Numbered from the stretch's first letter, positions 1 through 10,069 are shown. The stretch: 64,000 bases of DNA from Chaetoceros tenuissimus (GCA_021927905.1 BLLK01000062.1:434001-498000), one strand, 5' to 3'. Notes: generated by a model not told the origin, from the letters alone. A program made the numbers and translations.

Positions 1-1133
1 ATAGTGCGACTTTGCCGAAGGAGAGAGAAGAAGATCATGACATTGCTGAGAAATCTATTCAACCCAATCATACCAATACCGAATATCAATTTGCGAACAC
101 ATTTATTGAAGAGCAACATGCCATTATGAGCACGATCAAACTTTCAGCAAAGACAACAAACCATTCGCCTCAACAGCTAGCTAGCACCTCCACTGATGTT
201 ATGAATGTAAGTGATGATCAAGGGGACGCAAAATCTATGTGTGATTCAACAAATTTGGAGCAGACCTTCAAGCCAATCCATTTCAAAAAAACAAAGGACG
301 AAGTAGGCTTTCTAAAGGTCAAAGAGATCATTCATGGTATGATGGATGAAGGAGTAGAAGATCCCCAGAAGGAATTCTTCAAAAAGCACCCATCTTTAGC
401 AAACAAGTACGAGAAAGGTAGTATAAGACGTGGTGTTCACTCGTTCTGCAGAAACTATAATATCAAGAAGGCTAATGAAGAAAAGAAGAAGCAATCACTT
501 CTCCTTGTGCAGGAGAAACAAGGAATGCTTCATGCCAAGGCTAAGATTGGACTTGAGAAGTACTGTTCCTCTCTCAAGACTTCCGTGTCTTCTCCGGAAG
601 TTGAAGGAAAGATCCAAGCTGATGACAAGACCAAGCTCGAGGGAGCTATCGATGAGACTCTTCAGTGGCTTGACTCCAATCATTTTGCAGAGAAGGAAGA
701 GTTCGAGGAGAAGCAGAATACACTTGAGGCAATCGCTGCACCGTTGTTTGAATATTTGAAGGCTTTAGACACTAAAAAGTGCGTTGTCAATGAAGATACA
801 AATTTCACGCATCAATATGCCGATGAAAATGCATTATCAGAACAGAGCAAGCCTATCCAAATCACTGAGTTTGACAAGTTCCTCGAGGACAAGGCAAAAT
901 CACTAGCAGAATGGATCTTAGTTGAAATCATCAAAATTAATTCTGCAAATGTCAGGTCGAAATGCAAGGAGTATGCTGATGAGCTCATCAAGCTTGGATT
1001 CTACGACAAAGAGATGATGAAGAACTTTTGCACAGTCGAGATAATTGATTCCGAGGATTTTACATCATTCATGAAATTGGCGCATCGTCTGTCTTTGAAG
1101 AAATGGTTGTTGGAGCATGGGGCATCCAAGTGA
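1..1133 (+). CDS. 3' part of a repeat-domain protein, partial at left edge
   Basis: The frame is open to the first base, so the gene begins left of the window; what is visible is about 376 codons ending in TGA. It aligns collinearly, without an indel, to 22872-24004, the last third of the two-exon gene at 19634-24004. It carries one copy of the ~70-residue unit with the W-less core KVKEIIHGMMDEGVEDP (about nt 270-480), a charged helical stretch, and a C-terminal ~90-residue helical module ending KKWLLEHGASK that looks SAM-like. The function is not recognised. The absence of indels over 1.1 kb suggests a recent or selected duplicate. The similarity continues into the 3' flank to about 1815. 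Confidence 0.75.
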   Translation, partial: SATLPKEREEDHDIAEKSIQPNHTNTEYQFANTFIEEQHAIMSTIKLSAKTTNHSPQQLASTSTDVMNVSDDQGDAKSMCDSTNLEQTFKPIHFKKTKDEVGFLKVKEIIHGMMDEGVEDPQKEFFKKHPSLANKYEKGSIRRGVHSFCRNYNIKKANEEKKKQSLLLVQEKQGMLHAKAKIGLEKYCSSLKTSVSSPEVEGKIQADDKTKLEGAIDETLQWLDSNHFAEKEEFEEKQNTLEAIAAPLFEYLKALDTKKCVVNEDTNFTHQYADENALSEQSKPIQITEFDKFLEDKAKSLAEWILVEIIKINSANVRSKCKEYADELIKLGFYDKEMMKNFCTVEIIDSEDFTSFMKLAHRLSLKKWLLEHGASK

Positions 1134-1848
1134 GCAATCTATATATGAGTTCTGAGGGGAAATCAGAATTTAAATAATATGTCAAAATCTAAATATGTAA
1201 AATAGTAAGAATCGAATTGATGTGAAAGTTGCTTTTTTGACCAGGACTAAAATATCTAGCGATATCTAAAACAAGAGCGGAGAATAGAGAATTGAATATC
1301 AAATAGTGTGAGGTCAGAGGTGTAAAGAATAATTTACTGCATTACTTTGAAATACCGTAGAGATACTAAACCACACCTCTACCTAGACTTCACTTAAAGT
1401 GCCACAGGCTCAAGGATACGAAGAAAGGATTTGACATTCATATTTGCTTGGATGCATTTGATCGAAATCACTGATGCAATTTTATGCCCGCTTGAAATAA
1501 AATCTTTTACAGATCCATCGTGTACTATAGATTGTTCGACTGACCCATCTGTGACTCATAAAAGTATTGATATCAGCCAATCAGAGTCTCCGTGTCAATT
1601 TACACTCAATAGCCTCTTCAGAATAATAATGATAGTGTCCTCAATTTAGACCCTTGTTTCTAACTATAATACATGTTTTTACAAACCTACTCCACAGAGG
1701 ATCATAGAGCATTATCGGATCATGCTCAAAGGTAAACGAAGAATATGCTTATTTATCCACACTTAAGCCAAGAATATCACGGAAGCCCCGACACCTGACT
1801 CTGACAATCTCAGAGGGTGGGCAGAATTACCTTCTCTACATTCAGCAC
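1134..1848. repeat. 3' flank shared with 24005-24712 (segmental duplication)
   Basis: This stretch after the partial gene holds no convincing gene. Blocks such as AAAACAAGAGCGGAGAATAG and the stretch around CTAAACCACACCTCTACCT recur, with substitutions and small indels, at 24005-24712. The duplication therefore covers the gene end plus roughly 0.7 kb of downstream DNA and fades near 1815. Confidence 0.75.
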
Positions 1849-1997
1849 TTAATGCATTCGGAGATCAACATCAGACGCAAAGTTGTCTATCTGACTGGTA
1901 GACTCATTTATACCATCACTGATGAAGAATCCACCAAGGAGCTCCTTCTTTCCACCATTATACTTTTCTTTCATCTTTGGAAAGATACTCGAAGTAC
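1849..1997 (-). pseudogene. Small host reading frame interrupted by the copia insertion (3' part)
   Basis: On the minus strand a frame ending in TAA at 1849-1851 runs into the target-site duplication of the copia element. On the other side of the element, 9539-9608 supplies an in-frame ATG at 9608. With the target duplication counted once, the empty site gives an uninterrupted frame of about 72 codons containing the stretch KYNGGKKELLGGFF. The protein is not recognised, and a 72-codon frame could arise by chance. If real, it is a small or terminal exon disrupted by the insertion. Confidence 0.3.
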
Positions 1998-2002
1998 AGA
2001 GG

Positions 2003-2260
2003 TGACAGCTGCAGAAGGAGTCGTTTCGATTGAATCAATTGGTAGTTGTATTAGATAGATTGATGTAACAGTAAATCCCTTTATTACTATTAGTTCTTTT
2101 GAATTATAGATAGATGTAAAGATGAAGTTGAGAGATCCTCCATCTCTCTCTCTCAAGCACGGAGTGCTTGACACCAAACCAATCATCGAAAGCAATGGAT
2201 CCCAGCGATCACTATTCTTACCGACGACGTACAGACGCTCAGAAAGTCACTTTCATGTCA
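2003..2260 (-). repeat. 3' LTR of the first copia element
   Basis: 258 bp, identical to 9281-9538, with TGACA...TGTCA ends. The minus-strand purine tract GAGAGGGAG (2261-2269) abuts it, which marks this copy as the 3' LTR. Confidence 0.95.
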
Positions 2261-2269
2261 CTCCCTCTC
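2261..2269 (-). other. Polypurine tract of the first copia element
   Basis: GAGAGGGAG on the minus strand, directly inside the 3' LTR, the usual plus-strand priming site of LTR elements. The same nonamer lies inside the 3' LTR of the gag-only element at 47184-47192. Confidence 0.75.
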
Positions 2270-2322
2270 GAGCGAAATTCATATTTGAATGAGATTGCAG
2301 ACAAACATGAAAAGTCACATTA

Positions 2323-5300
2323 TTACCATCCCATCAGCATCTTTCTTAAAGTAGAAAACTGCAAGTGAGCAAGACCTTTTGTGAAGATATCAGCAATTTG
2401 ATCTTTGGTATCGACCTTCTTGATGACAATACCACCATCTCTACCTTGATCTTTAGATACGAACTGACGGAACCAATGATAATGTACGGCAATAGCTTTG
2501 GAACGAGGAGTAAGCAAAGGTAACTCCAGATTTGCCAAAGTCAGACATCCTACGTTATCTTCCCAAATTGTAGTGTGCATAGACGATAAGTCTTTCGAAG
2601 CTACTCCACAAGCTTCGGCAATCTCTGAGGCGATGTTCCTGATTGGGATCAGCTCCTTACAAGCCGTTGATAAAGCGATATACTCGCTCTCCATCGTAGA
2701 GCTTGCAATTACAGGCTGTAACTTGCTGCTCCATACGACAGGGGATCCACCAACCATGATCACGTAACCTGTACGAGACTTTACACAATGAGGATCTTGT
2801 TTATCCTCCACACTAAACAAACCAGCAAAATCAGCATCCACATAACAGTCAATGTCGAAAATGCCTACATCAGGATCCGGTTTGATGATTAAACCTTTAT
2901 CCCTTGTTCTGATCAAGTACCGACCAATCTTAATCAAATATTGAGCATGCAATCGAGTTGGACGGAAACTGTGTCTAGCACATTGATGAACTGCAAAAGC
3001 AATGTCAGGACGACTATTGTTGCATAAGTACATCATCATGCCGACCACACTAGGATAATTGAAGCCTTGATCGTAAGGATCTCCCTCTGAATCTTTTGGG
3101 AGAGGCTTGTTGGCTTCTGCGGGGATTTTAGTTCCATAAGAACTCTCAGAATCAAGTCCAAGTGCAACGATGACTCTATCGATCAGCCCAGCTTGAGTAA
3201 GATGAATTTCTTCAACACCTTCCTCATTCGGCTTCCGCTCCACCTTGATTCCTAGAAAACCGTCGACACTATCTTCAACTTCAAGTGTCATTTTCTCCTT
3301 GATTTTGTCAATAACTGCGTCGATCATGGCTCTATCCTTGGCCCAGAACAGACAGTCATCAACGTAGCATACACAAATCACTTCATCCGAAATGAAAAGA
3401 CACGGATCAAAGACACTCTGCTTCAATCCAGATCGCTCTAGATTCTTCTTCAGATGATTGAAAAAGTTCTTTGGACTCTGACGCAGTCCATAGCACGATC
3501 TATTCAGTCTCAAAACATGATTAGGTTTGAATTTCTCATGTAGCCCATACTCATTCAGAGTTTGCCAACCACGAGGCAAATCTACATGGACTACTTCATC
3601 AATTGGCGCCTGGCAAAATGCCGACACGTAGTCAACCTGAACTGAAGCTAAACCAAGTTGTAATGACAAGATAAACATCATTCTAATAGTTGACCACTGA
3701 ACCACGGGTGCAAAGGTATCGAAGAAATCAACTCCCTCTATTTGTTGGTCTCCACGAACACAGAATCTTGCTTTGAGCTTTCTGATAAGCCCATCGGGAA
3801 ATCTTTTGATCTTGAAAGCCCAAGTACTCTTTATTACATTCATGCCAGCTTCACGAGGTACTTGAGTCCAAGTATTGATCTTCTGCAAAGTAGTAATTTC
3901 CTTTGCAGACGCCTGCCAAAATCCTTCAGCATTGGGACCTCTCATTGCTTCATCGAATCTTGGATTATCATCAGCACTTGCACGAGCCGCAAATGCTAAA
4001 GTTGGGAAGTCACTCATATCCAATGTCTCCGGATCTTGAAGTACTTCCATACGAGCAAAGAATCTTCTAGCATCGTCATTGGCAAATTTATCCTTAGCAG
4101 ACAAGGCAGATACACTTTCCTCCCAAGACAATCCTTGCACAAAATGATTATCTAGATCAATTCTCTTCAGAGTAGTATTCTGATATCCTTCCGCCTCTGA
4201 GTGTGAGACAAAAGCCTTGCTAGTGCAAGCGGCTCCACAACTGTATAGTCCAGCAATGTCCCTTCTATTCCTCTGATTCGGACCACCAGGACGATCATAC
4301 TCCAATCTCTCAGGTGCATTCCTATTCCGTCTTGTACGGCGCATCCCTTCAGCTTGATCTCTTGCTTGATCGATTTCAGCAGGAGCTAAAGGAGGCAACT
4401 GAGGAGCAGGATTACCATTAGGAGCAGGAGTAGTAGCAGCATTCGGAGCTCCAGCAGGTGCTTGATTTTCAACCTGTACTTGGCGGCGATTCCCACCAAC
4501 CACAATAATACCAGGATCACGAAGAGCAGGTTGTCGAGCATTCGGATTTGGAACAACATTCCTAGCATGACGATGCATTCGTTCATTACGAGCTTCACGC
4601 TTATACCGAATCTCCTCCTCATTCAACCACTCATCATCCAAGAAGTCAGGCACTAGATCTTCATCCTGAACTTCATAATTAATTTCATGGGCACCTTCTC
4701 TAACAATGATTCTTTGCCAATCAACATCTTGAGCTACCTGTCTCTGCTGATCACGAGTACATCCTTCCACAGTCTCAAACTTATCGTCGTAAAGTACATG
4801 AAACTGCGTAGACAAATATCCTGATTTCGGATTAAGAATCAGTCCAGCTGAATTCGAGTGATCCTTTGAGTATCCCATAAACTTTCCTTGTCTCGATCTT
4901 GGACTCCACTTTGGAATCTTCTGACCATCAGCTAGTTTTGGATCTAGTACATAAGCAGGACAACCCCATACATGAGCACGGCGCAAATGATTGTAGCTAG
5001 GCACTTTGGATCCAGTCCACTTCTCTTCTGGACTTAAACCATCATCCATCGGCAAGTTATTCCACACCCAAACAGCATGGTCCATCGCCATTGGCCAATG
5101 TTCCAGCTTATTTTGCTTCGGCCAGAGCAAAGCCACGTGGATCAACATAGCTCTTGCCATACGAGTGATAGTACCAATATATCTCTCCGCTACTCCGTTT
5201 TGATGATGAGTATTCGAGGCACTGTACTGCAATTTCTGATCTTTATTTATACAGTCCTCCATAAAAGCCTTGGCAGCGAACACTCCATTGTCAGCATGAT

Positions 5301-7434
5301 ATCTCTGTATCTCAAACCCACAATCAGCAGCATCTCGCTCCAAATTCCGCTTGAAGACTAGAGTCTCTTCAGCCTTCAACGATACTTGATGAGTGATAAA
5401 TACTCTCTTCGAAGCATGATCAACCGCAAGACTTCCGCCACCATATCTCAATGCTTCTCTCTCTTTGCCAGCAGTATTATAAAGTCGTCCTCGATGTGGA
5501 ACAACATATTGGTCCAAAGAAACACATTCTCCAGGATTCAAATGGTTTCTCTGTAATGCCATCTCTTTCTTCGGATCGTTTGATTTCAGCTGACTATCAA
5601 TCTTTCTTTTCTTTAGATTTGATAACACACAAGAGTGGCACAACGGGATTGAACAGGACTTTACTCCAGCAGATCTCGATCTAAATACAACTGGAGGATT
5701 CAGCTCTCCATCAGACTGTCTCGAATCAAGAGGCAAGTCATGGTGAAGCAGCTTCTGTATGCGCTTCATATGCAAATGTCCCATCTTATTGTGTAATAAT
5801 CGAAGCTCCCTCTGAGCTTCTGTGAGCGTAGATCGATGCTCACCATTAACATAAGCTCTTTCCTTTGCATCCAACACTTCCATATCAGCTTTCACAAGAT
5901 TGAAACGCTCAACTACTGGTACCTCACGCAAGAACGGTGATAGATTTGACAGATTGAAATGTCCCTCGGATTGGAACAGAGTACTTTGTAGATGCGGATG
6001 TGATGATGGTAGCATTAGAGGCAAATTGTTGAAAGAATTGAATGGGAATGATAAGACCGGAGGTGTTGGTGTAGGTAAAGTTAAAGAAATGCCCAAAGCA
6101 TCCATCTCCAAGCGACCAGCATTGTGCTCACGAAAATGAAATTGGGGTGAATACAAGCGAATTGTAGCATCCACAACATGATAGGCTTCGGTGATGATAA
6201 CAGATTCAATACCATTTTGATCAGTAACTTCCCACCTAACTTTTCCAACACCAGCAATACGGCTATTAGCAGTGATCCCACCTATTGCCATATCTTTAAT
6301 AGGGCGATAAGAGGTGAAATCAGAGAGATGAGGTGATAGAGAACGAGAGGCACCAGTATCAATGACAATTGGCATCTCCTTGGCATTGATAGAGACTGCA
6401 TTACAGGCCTTCAAGTCTACCACAGCAAGAGGAACAATGCTTTCATACAGCATTCGATCCTGACACGAGAAAGGAGGTTCGATCATCCCTTCATCGACTA
6501 GTTGATCAAAGAGCTTATCATTGTTAACCAGTGCACGAAGACGATACACTTCATCCATATGGGTAGAACGAACTGTCTGAGGACGTTCAAACAATGAAAG
6601 CAGTCCGTGCATTTCAAGCACATCAATATTGTCAAGTAAGGACTGAATGCGAACAGTATCATTCGAAGCTGCCAACATGGAGGACTCAAAGAGTGAAGAG
6701 AGTCGGTCCAACTCAGCTTGGAACAATGGCTCATACAAGCTATCAACTTTAGCACATTCAGCAGCAATGACAGCAGCAGTAGCAGCAACAGCAGCAGCAT
6801 GTTCTTGAGCTTCACGAAGATTCCTTTCCAACTGAACACGATCACGAAAGGAAGTATTGGCAAAGAGAGCACGTCGACTACTGGGTGTCATAGCTCGATT
6901 GAGTCGTCGTTGGCGATCCCAATGACGCTTCCAGCGATCCCTCTTCCAGCACTGATTGATCAAGATGGTACGCCAACAGCACAGAAAGATTTGATCACCC
7001 AACAACGGAGATAAGATTCTAGCAGACGGAAACCAACCATCGACTAGAGATGGTAACTCAAACAAGAGTCGAGCTACAAACAAGGCACCATAGATTTCAG
7101 AAGCCTTGACGAATTGTTGTACTAGAACCGCACTAGCACAAACAATCCAAGAGCAACGCAAGCAACGAAGACGGTATATCCAATGATCAATGTCCAAATC
7201 ACCAAGCGCAACTCCAAAGTAAATCCCAGGACTAGCTACCATCAAGATAGGATCAGTAACCGTCCATAAAGTAATATAAAACGAAGTCTGTAAACCCTTT
7301 TCCACAGCTTCAAGATATGAATTGCAATAAAACAGTGCAGGCAACAAGCCAAGTACACTGTACCATGTAAAGATATGTAAATGAAAGAGGCTCCCCAAGC
7401 AAATCATAACCCCGAAATGCTTGCATTGGAGCAT
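2323..7434 (-). CDS. pol: copia Pol polyprotein
   Basis: A 1703-residue polyprotein. Residues 1-170 are unusually hydrophobic; 190-330 are helical and charged. A protease-type DTGAS motif lies near residue 360. The GAG-pre-integrase zinc region and a DDE integrase follow (LDQ, HADNG, VAERY). A copia-type reverse transcriptase with CYVDDC and a C-terminal RNase H with the WEDN motif complete the order. Pol follows gag within a few codons in the same frame, an arrangement compatible with termination read-through or re-initiation. This is an element gene, not a host gene. Confidence 0.93.
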   Translation of the reverse strand: MLQCKHFGVMICLGSLFHLHIFTWYSVLGLLPALFYCNSYLEAVEKGLQTSFYITLWTVTDPILMVASPGIYFGVALGDLDIDHWIYRLRCLRCSWIVCASAVLVQQFVKASEIYGALFVARLLFELPSLVDGWFPSARILSPLLGDQIFLCCWRTILINQCWKRDRWKRHWDRQRRLNRAMTPSSRRALFANTSFRDRVQLERNLREAQEHAAAVAATAAVIAAECAKVDSLYEPLFQAELDRLSSLFESSMLAASNDTVRIQSLLDNIDVLEMHGLLSLFERPQTVRSTHMDEVYRLRALVNNDKLFDQLVDEGMIEPPFSCQDRMLYESIVPLAVVDLKACNAVSINAKEMPIVIDTGASRSLSPHLSDFTSYRPIKDMAIGGITANSRIAGVGKVRWEVTDQNGIESVIITEAYHVVDATIRLYSPQFHFREHNAGRLEMDALGISLTLPTPTPPVLSFPFNSFNNLPLMLPSSHPHLQSTLFQSEGHFNLSNLSPFLREVPVVERFNLVKADMEVLDAKERAYVNGEHRSTLTEAQRELRLLHNKMGHLHMKRIQKLLHHDLPLDSRQSDGELNPPVVFRSRSAGVKSCSIPLCHSCVLSNLKKRKIDSQLKSNDPKKEMALQRNHLNPGECVSLDQYVVPHRGRLYNTAGKEREALRYGGGSLAVDHASKRVFITHQVSLKAEETLVFKRNLERDAADCGFEIQRYHADNGVFAAKAFMEDCINKDQKLQYSASNTHHQNGVAERYIGTITRMARAMLIHVALLWPKQNKLEHWPMAMDHAVWVWNNLPMDDGLSPEEKWTGSKVPSYNHLRRAHVWGCPAYVLDPKLADGQKIPKWSPRSRQGKFMGYSKDHSNSAGLILNPKSGYLSTQFHVLYDDKFETVEGCTRDQQRQVAQDVDWQRIIVREGAHEINYEVQDEDLVPDFLDDEWLNEEEIRYKREARNERMHRHARNVVPNPNARQPALRDPGIIVVGGNRRQVQVENQAPAGAPNAATTPAPNGNPAPQLPPLAPAEIDQARDQAEGMRRTRRNRNAPERLEYDRPGGPNQRNRRDIAGLYSCGAACTSKAFVSHSEAEGYQNTTLKRIDLDNHFVQGLSWEESVSALSAKDKFANDDARRFFARMEVLQDPETLDMSDFPTLAFAARASADDNPRFDEAMRGPNAEGFWQASAKEITTLQKINTWTQVPREAGMNVIKSTWAFKIKRFPDGLIRKLKARFCVRGDQQIEGVDFFDTFAPVVQWSTIRMMFILSLQLGLASVQVDYVSAFCQAPIDEVVHVDLPRGWQTLNEYGLHEKFKPNHVLRLNRSCYGLRQSPKNFFNHLKKNLERSGLKQSVFDPCLFISDEVICVCYVDDCLFWAKDRAMIDAVIDKIKEKMTLEVEDSVDGFLGIKVERKPNEEGVEEIHLTQAGLIDRVIVALGLDSESSYGTKIPAEANKPLPKDSEGDPYDQGFNYPSVVGMMMYLCNNSRPDIAFAVHQCARHSFRPTRLHAQYLIKIGRYLIRTRDKGLIIKPDPDVGIFDIDCYVDADFAGLFSVEDKQDPHCVKSRTGYVIMVGGSPVVWSSKLQPVIASSTMESEYIALSTACKELIPIRNIASEIAEACGVASKDLSSMHTTIWEDNVGCLTLANLELPLLTPRSKAIAVHYHWFRQFVSKDQGRDGGIVIKKVDTKDQIADIFTKGLAHLQFSTLRKMLMGW

Positions 7435-7446
7435 GGCTGACCCTAG

Positions 7447-9009
7447 TCACTGACCAGCATCTGTATCAGCCAATGCTGCGCTCAAGTTTGTTACGACGTC
7501 ATCATTCTCCAAAGCAACAGTACCAGCAGCAGATGGAGTAGGAGTATTATTCGCTAGATTTGCACGATTGTGATTTCCTCCTCTTCCTCCATCACCTCTT
7601 CCACCTCCTCCACCACGAGGACCTTGACGAGGCTGTGAACCACGATGTTCATCAGTGAAGTGTTTACTTCCTCCATTTGTCCAGCGACCCTTGATTGTAT
7701 TGCGAGATCCATCGGACAAGTTGCGCTTCACACACTTTCCACACCAATGAACAGTCTCATTGCCAACCTTCTTGGTCCAACGATTTGGATTAGACTGAAC
7801 TTTAGTACAAGTATCCGCAGATGGCGGAACGATGTCAGGATCCTTGCGATTATTATCCTGATTACGATTGTTTTGATTCTGGTTTCTCTGCTTGTGTGGA
7901 CATTCACGAAGCCAGTGATCCCCACCACAACCATGGCATGGACCCTTCTTCTTTCCACCAGACTCTTTTCCCAGAAATCCATGATTGCCTGGACCTTGCT
8001 CTTCAACTGCAGGAATCCAATCTTTCTCATGGAGCTTGTAAGTATCTGTGGCAACATTAAGAATCTCCATCCATGTGAGGCTCGATCCGGTACGATGTGC
8101 AAAGGTAGAGAAGCGATTGGCATTACTCTTCAAGATCCTGTTTACTGACATGTCAATCTCAAGCTTTGCAAAAGTGTCATTAAACTTCTTACAACTGGAA
8201 GTTTGAAAGATTTGGATCAAATTTAAAATGAAGTCTGTAGGCATGCGAAAGTTACCAGCATCAACAACTCGATAGATACGCTCGAAGTTGACACGAAGCT
8301 CATACACCATGGTGTGTACGTCCTCATTCTCATAATCAGTAACTTTAAGATTCTTCATAAACTCCCACAAGTCGTTTAATGCTTCTCTCGAGTTCTTAAG
8401 AAGATGGCTGATTAGTAGTACAAAGATAACTGGACCTCCATAAGCACCTTGATGGTTCTTCATTACTGCTTCTTCCTCCTTCAACAAATATTCCTTCATT
8501 GTGGTTGAACACGCTGTTAAAATGATCTCCTTGGACCAGTCTAGTTCTCTAGTCCATTCCTTTTCTTCGATGTTGCAGTTGATCCATGCTACGGAGTCAA
8601 AGATCTTTTCCTGATTTTCGAGTTCAACAAGAGCGTCTAGATTGGCAAAGAGATCAAGCTGATCCTGATCGCTTCTCCAACCTAGGTCAGGGTTCACCAT
8701 AGGCATCGATTCAAACCAGCTGTTCAAATCATACTTCTTAAGGCGCTTCAATAAGGACTGATTCAACCTGCGCATCGAAGCTGTAGTCTTGAAAGATTCC
8801 TTAGCTCGATCATCGTTACTCTTATGATTGTGAGAGATCTTCTCATATTGATAATCAAAAGGCTGTTCGATGCTATGTTTCATTATATCTTCTAGGTCCT
8901 TGTCATCTAAATTCTTCCTCTGGGACCTTGTTAGACTTGTAAAATCCGCTGAAATAGCAGATGGATCAAGTGGAATACTCCGGATGTTTGGGCTACTGAA
9001 ACCACTCAT
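7447..9009 (-). CDS. gag: copia Gag with CCHC zinc knuckle
   Basis: A 520-residue capsid-type protein upstream of pol. A helical N-terminal two thirds resembles the copia Gag (UBN2-like) region. It is followed by one CCHC knuckle, CHGCGGDHWLRECPH, near residue 360, then a Gln/Asn/Gly/Arg-rich tail with RGGGGGRGDGGRGG, which would bind nucleic acid. It starts at an ATG shortly downstream of the primer-binding site and leader. Assignment rests on position and the knuckle. Confidence 0.9.
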   Translation of the reverse strand: MSGFSSPNIRSIPLDPSAISADFTSLTRSQRKNLDDKDLEDIMKHSIEQPFDYQYEKISHNHKSNDDRAKESFKTTASMRRLNQSLLKRLKKYDLNSWFESMPMVNPDLGWRSDQDQLDLFANLDALVELENQEKIFDSVAWINCNIEEKEWTRELDWSKEIILTACSTTMKEYLLKEEEAVMKNHQGAYGGPVIFVLLISHLLKNSREALNDLWEFMKNLKVTDYENEDVHTMVYELRVNFERIYRVVDAGNFRMPTDFILNLIQIFQTSSCKKFNDTFAKLEIDMSVNRILKSNANRFSTFAHRTGSSLTWMEILNVATDTYKLHEKDWIPAVEEQGPGNHGFLGKESGGKKKGPCHGCGGDHWLRECPHKQRNQNQNNRNQDNNRKDPDIVPPSADTCTKVQSNPNRWTKKVGNETVHWCGKCVKRNLSDGSRNTIKGRWTNGGSKHFTDEHRGSQPRQGPRGGGGGRGDGGRGGNHNRANLANNTPTPSAAGTVALENDDVVTNLSAALADTDAGQ

Positions 9010-9268
9010 GACTGAAACTAGTTGTGTTTCTCACAAATTTATGTGTTCTTAGACGTTTGCTATGTGTTCTTCTTGCTAAAACGGTGCTTTCCTTTGTCTT
9101 GATCTGGCCGAATTAGCTTATGTTGATTCTTCACTATGTAGTGGTATTTGATTTTCTTCTAAGTCTATTCCCTTGGACCTACAAGCTAGTTGATGTGATT
9201 GATTGCAATATTTGATGTTGATGTTGATAATTCACTCTTGGTTATTCAATAGAAACAACGTTGTATTC

Positions 9269-9280
9269 GGGCTCATAACC
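9269..9280 (-). other. Primer-binding site (initiator tRNA-Met half-molecule type)
   Basis: The minus strand just inside the 5' LTR reads GGTTATGAGCCC. It is complementary to GGGCTCATAACC, the anticodon stem-loop of eukaryotic initiator tRNA-Met rather than its 3' end. Ty1/copia elements of the Drosophila copia type are known to prime with a cleaved half of initiator tRNA-Met. Confidence 0.85.
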
Positions 9281-9538
9281 TGACAGCTGCAGAAGGAGTC
9301 GTTTCGATTGAATCAATTGGTAGTTGTATTAGATAGATTGATGTAACAGTAAATCCCTTTATTACTATTAGTTCTTTTGAATTATAGATAGATGTAAAGA
9401 TGAAGTTGAGAGATCCTCCATCTCTCTCTCTCAAGCACGGAGTGCTTGACACCAAACCAATCATCGAAAGCAATGGATCCCAGCGATCACTATTCTTACC
9501 GACGACGTACAGACGCTCAGAAAGTCACTTTCATGTCA
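9281..9538 (-). repeat. 5' LTR of the first copia element
   Basis: 258 bp, identical to 2003-2260, followed directly on the minus strand by the primer-binding site. The promoter of the element is expected here. Confidence 0.95.
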
Positions 9539-9608
9539 AGAGGTATTGGTCGTAGCACAATTCACACAGAAGATCGTGTAGGAAAAACATCGGATCCACG
9601 TGATTCAT
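9539..9608 (-). pseudogene. Small host reading frame interrupted by the copia insertion (5' part)
   Basis: Minus-strand ATG at 9608 opens a frame that reaches the AGAGG target duplication and continues in phase at 1997-1849 on the far side of the element. There is no upstream in-frame start beyond a nearby TGA. Low support; see the entry for 1849-1997. Confidence 0.3.
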
Positions 9609-10069
9609 AATAGATCATAGTCATCGTCTGAAAATAAATATCAGTTATCACTGTTTACATCAGAGATAATGTGACTGTTTGAGAATTGCTACATCCTCTT
9701 TGAGTTGATTAGAACCTAGAGGAGTGTTTAGAAAAAGTGAAATTATGAAAAAAATGCCATGACTTCAGAATGTAGATGCAAATAATTGAATCAACTCCCA
9801 GGCGAATTCAATCGTAATCGTTTCATCGGAGCACATGATATGTAGTACTATATCCATTTATTATATTGACAGTCCTCATTTGTTATCATGATAAGAAGAA
9901 AGATCGTATTGAGTAGAACTACAACGAGTAAATAGAAAATATCCGTGTTGACGCGATGAGAAAAACAACAAAATATCTTGACATCGAAAGGCCTTTTCTG
10001 AGTGTTGACAGTACAAGTTCTCCACGTCATTGGGCTTGAAATACACAGTTGCGAGAGAGGAGTAGTAGT
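9609..10069. other. Intergenic, no feature seen
   Basis: About 460 bp of AT-rich sequence with stops in all frames. I see no gene, RNA or repeat in it. Confidence 0.5.

Larger units (their letters stand above)
2003..9538 (-). mobile_element. Ty1/copia (CoDi-like) LTR retrotransposon, complete-looking, very young
   Basis: The element is 7536 bp in minus orientation. The two 258-bp LTRs (2003-2260, 9281-9538) are identical base for base, begin TGACA and end TGTCA. They are flanked by a perfect 5-bp target duplication AGAGG (1998-2002, 9539-9543). Order on the minus strand: 5' LTR, primer-binding site, gag with a CCHC knuckle, pol (protease, integrase, reverse transcriptase, RNase H), purine tract, 3' LTR. 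Protease-integrase-RT-RNaseH order is that of Ty1/copia. Identical LTRs imply recent insertion. Both ORFs are long and open, so the copy looks whole. Confidence 0.95.

Noticed and set aside
9261-9280. A tRNA gene fragment (GGGCTCATAACC)
   Set aside because: It abuts an LTR and is too short to fold; it is the primer-binding site of the element.
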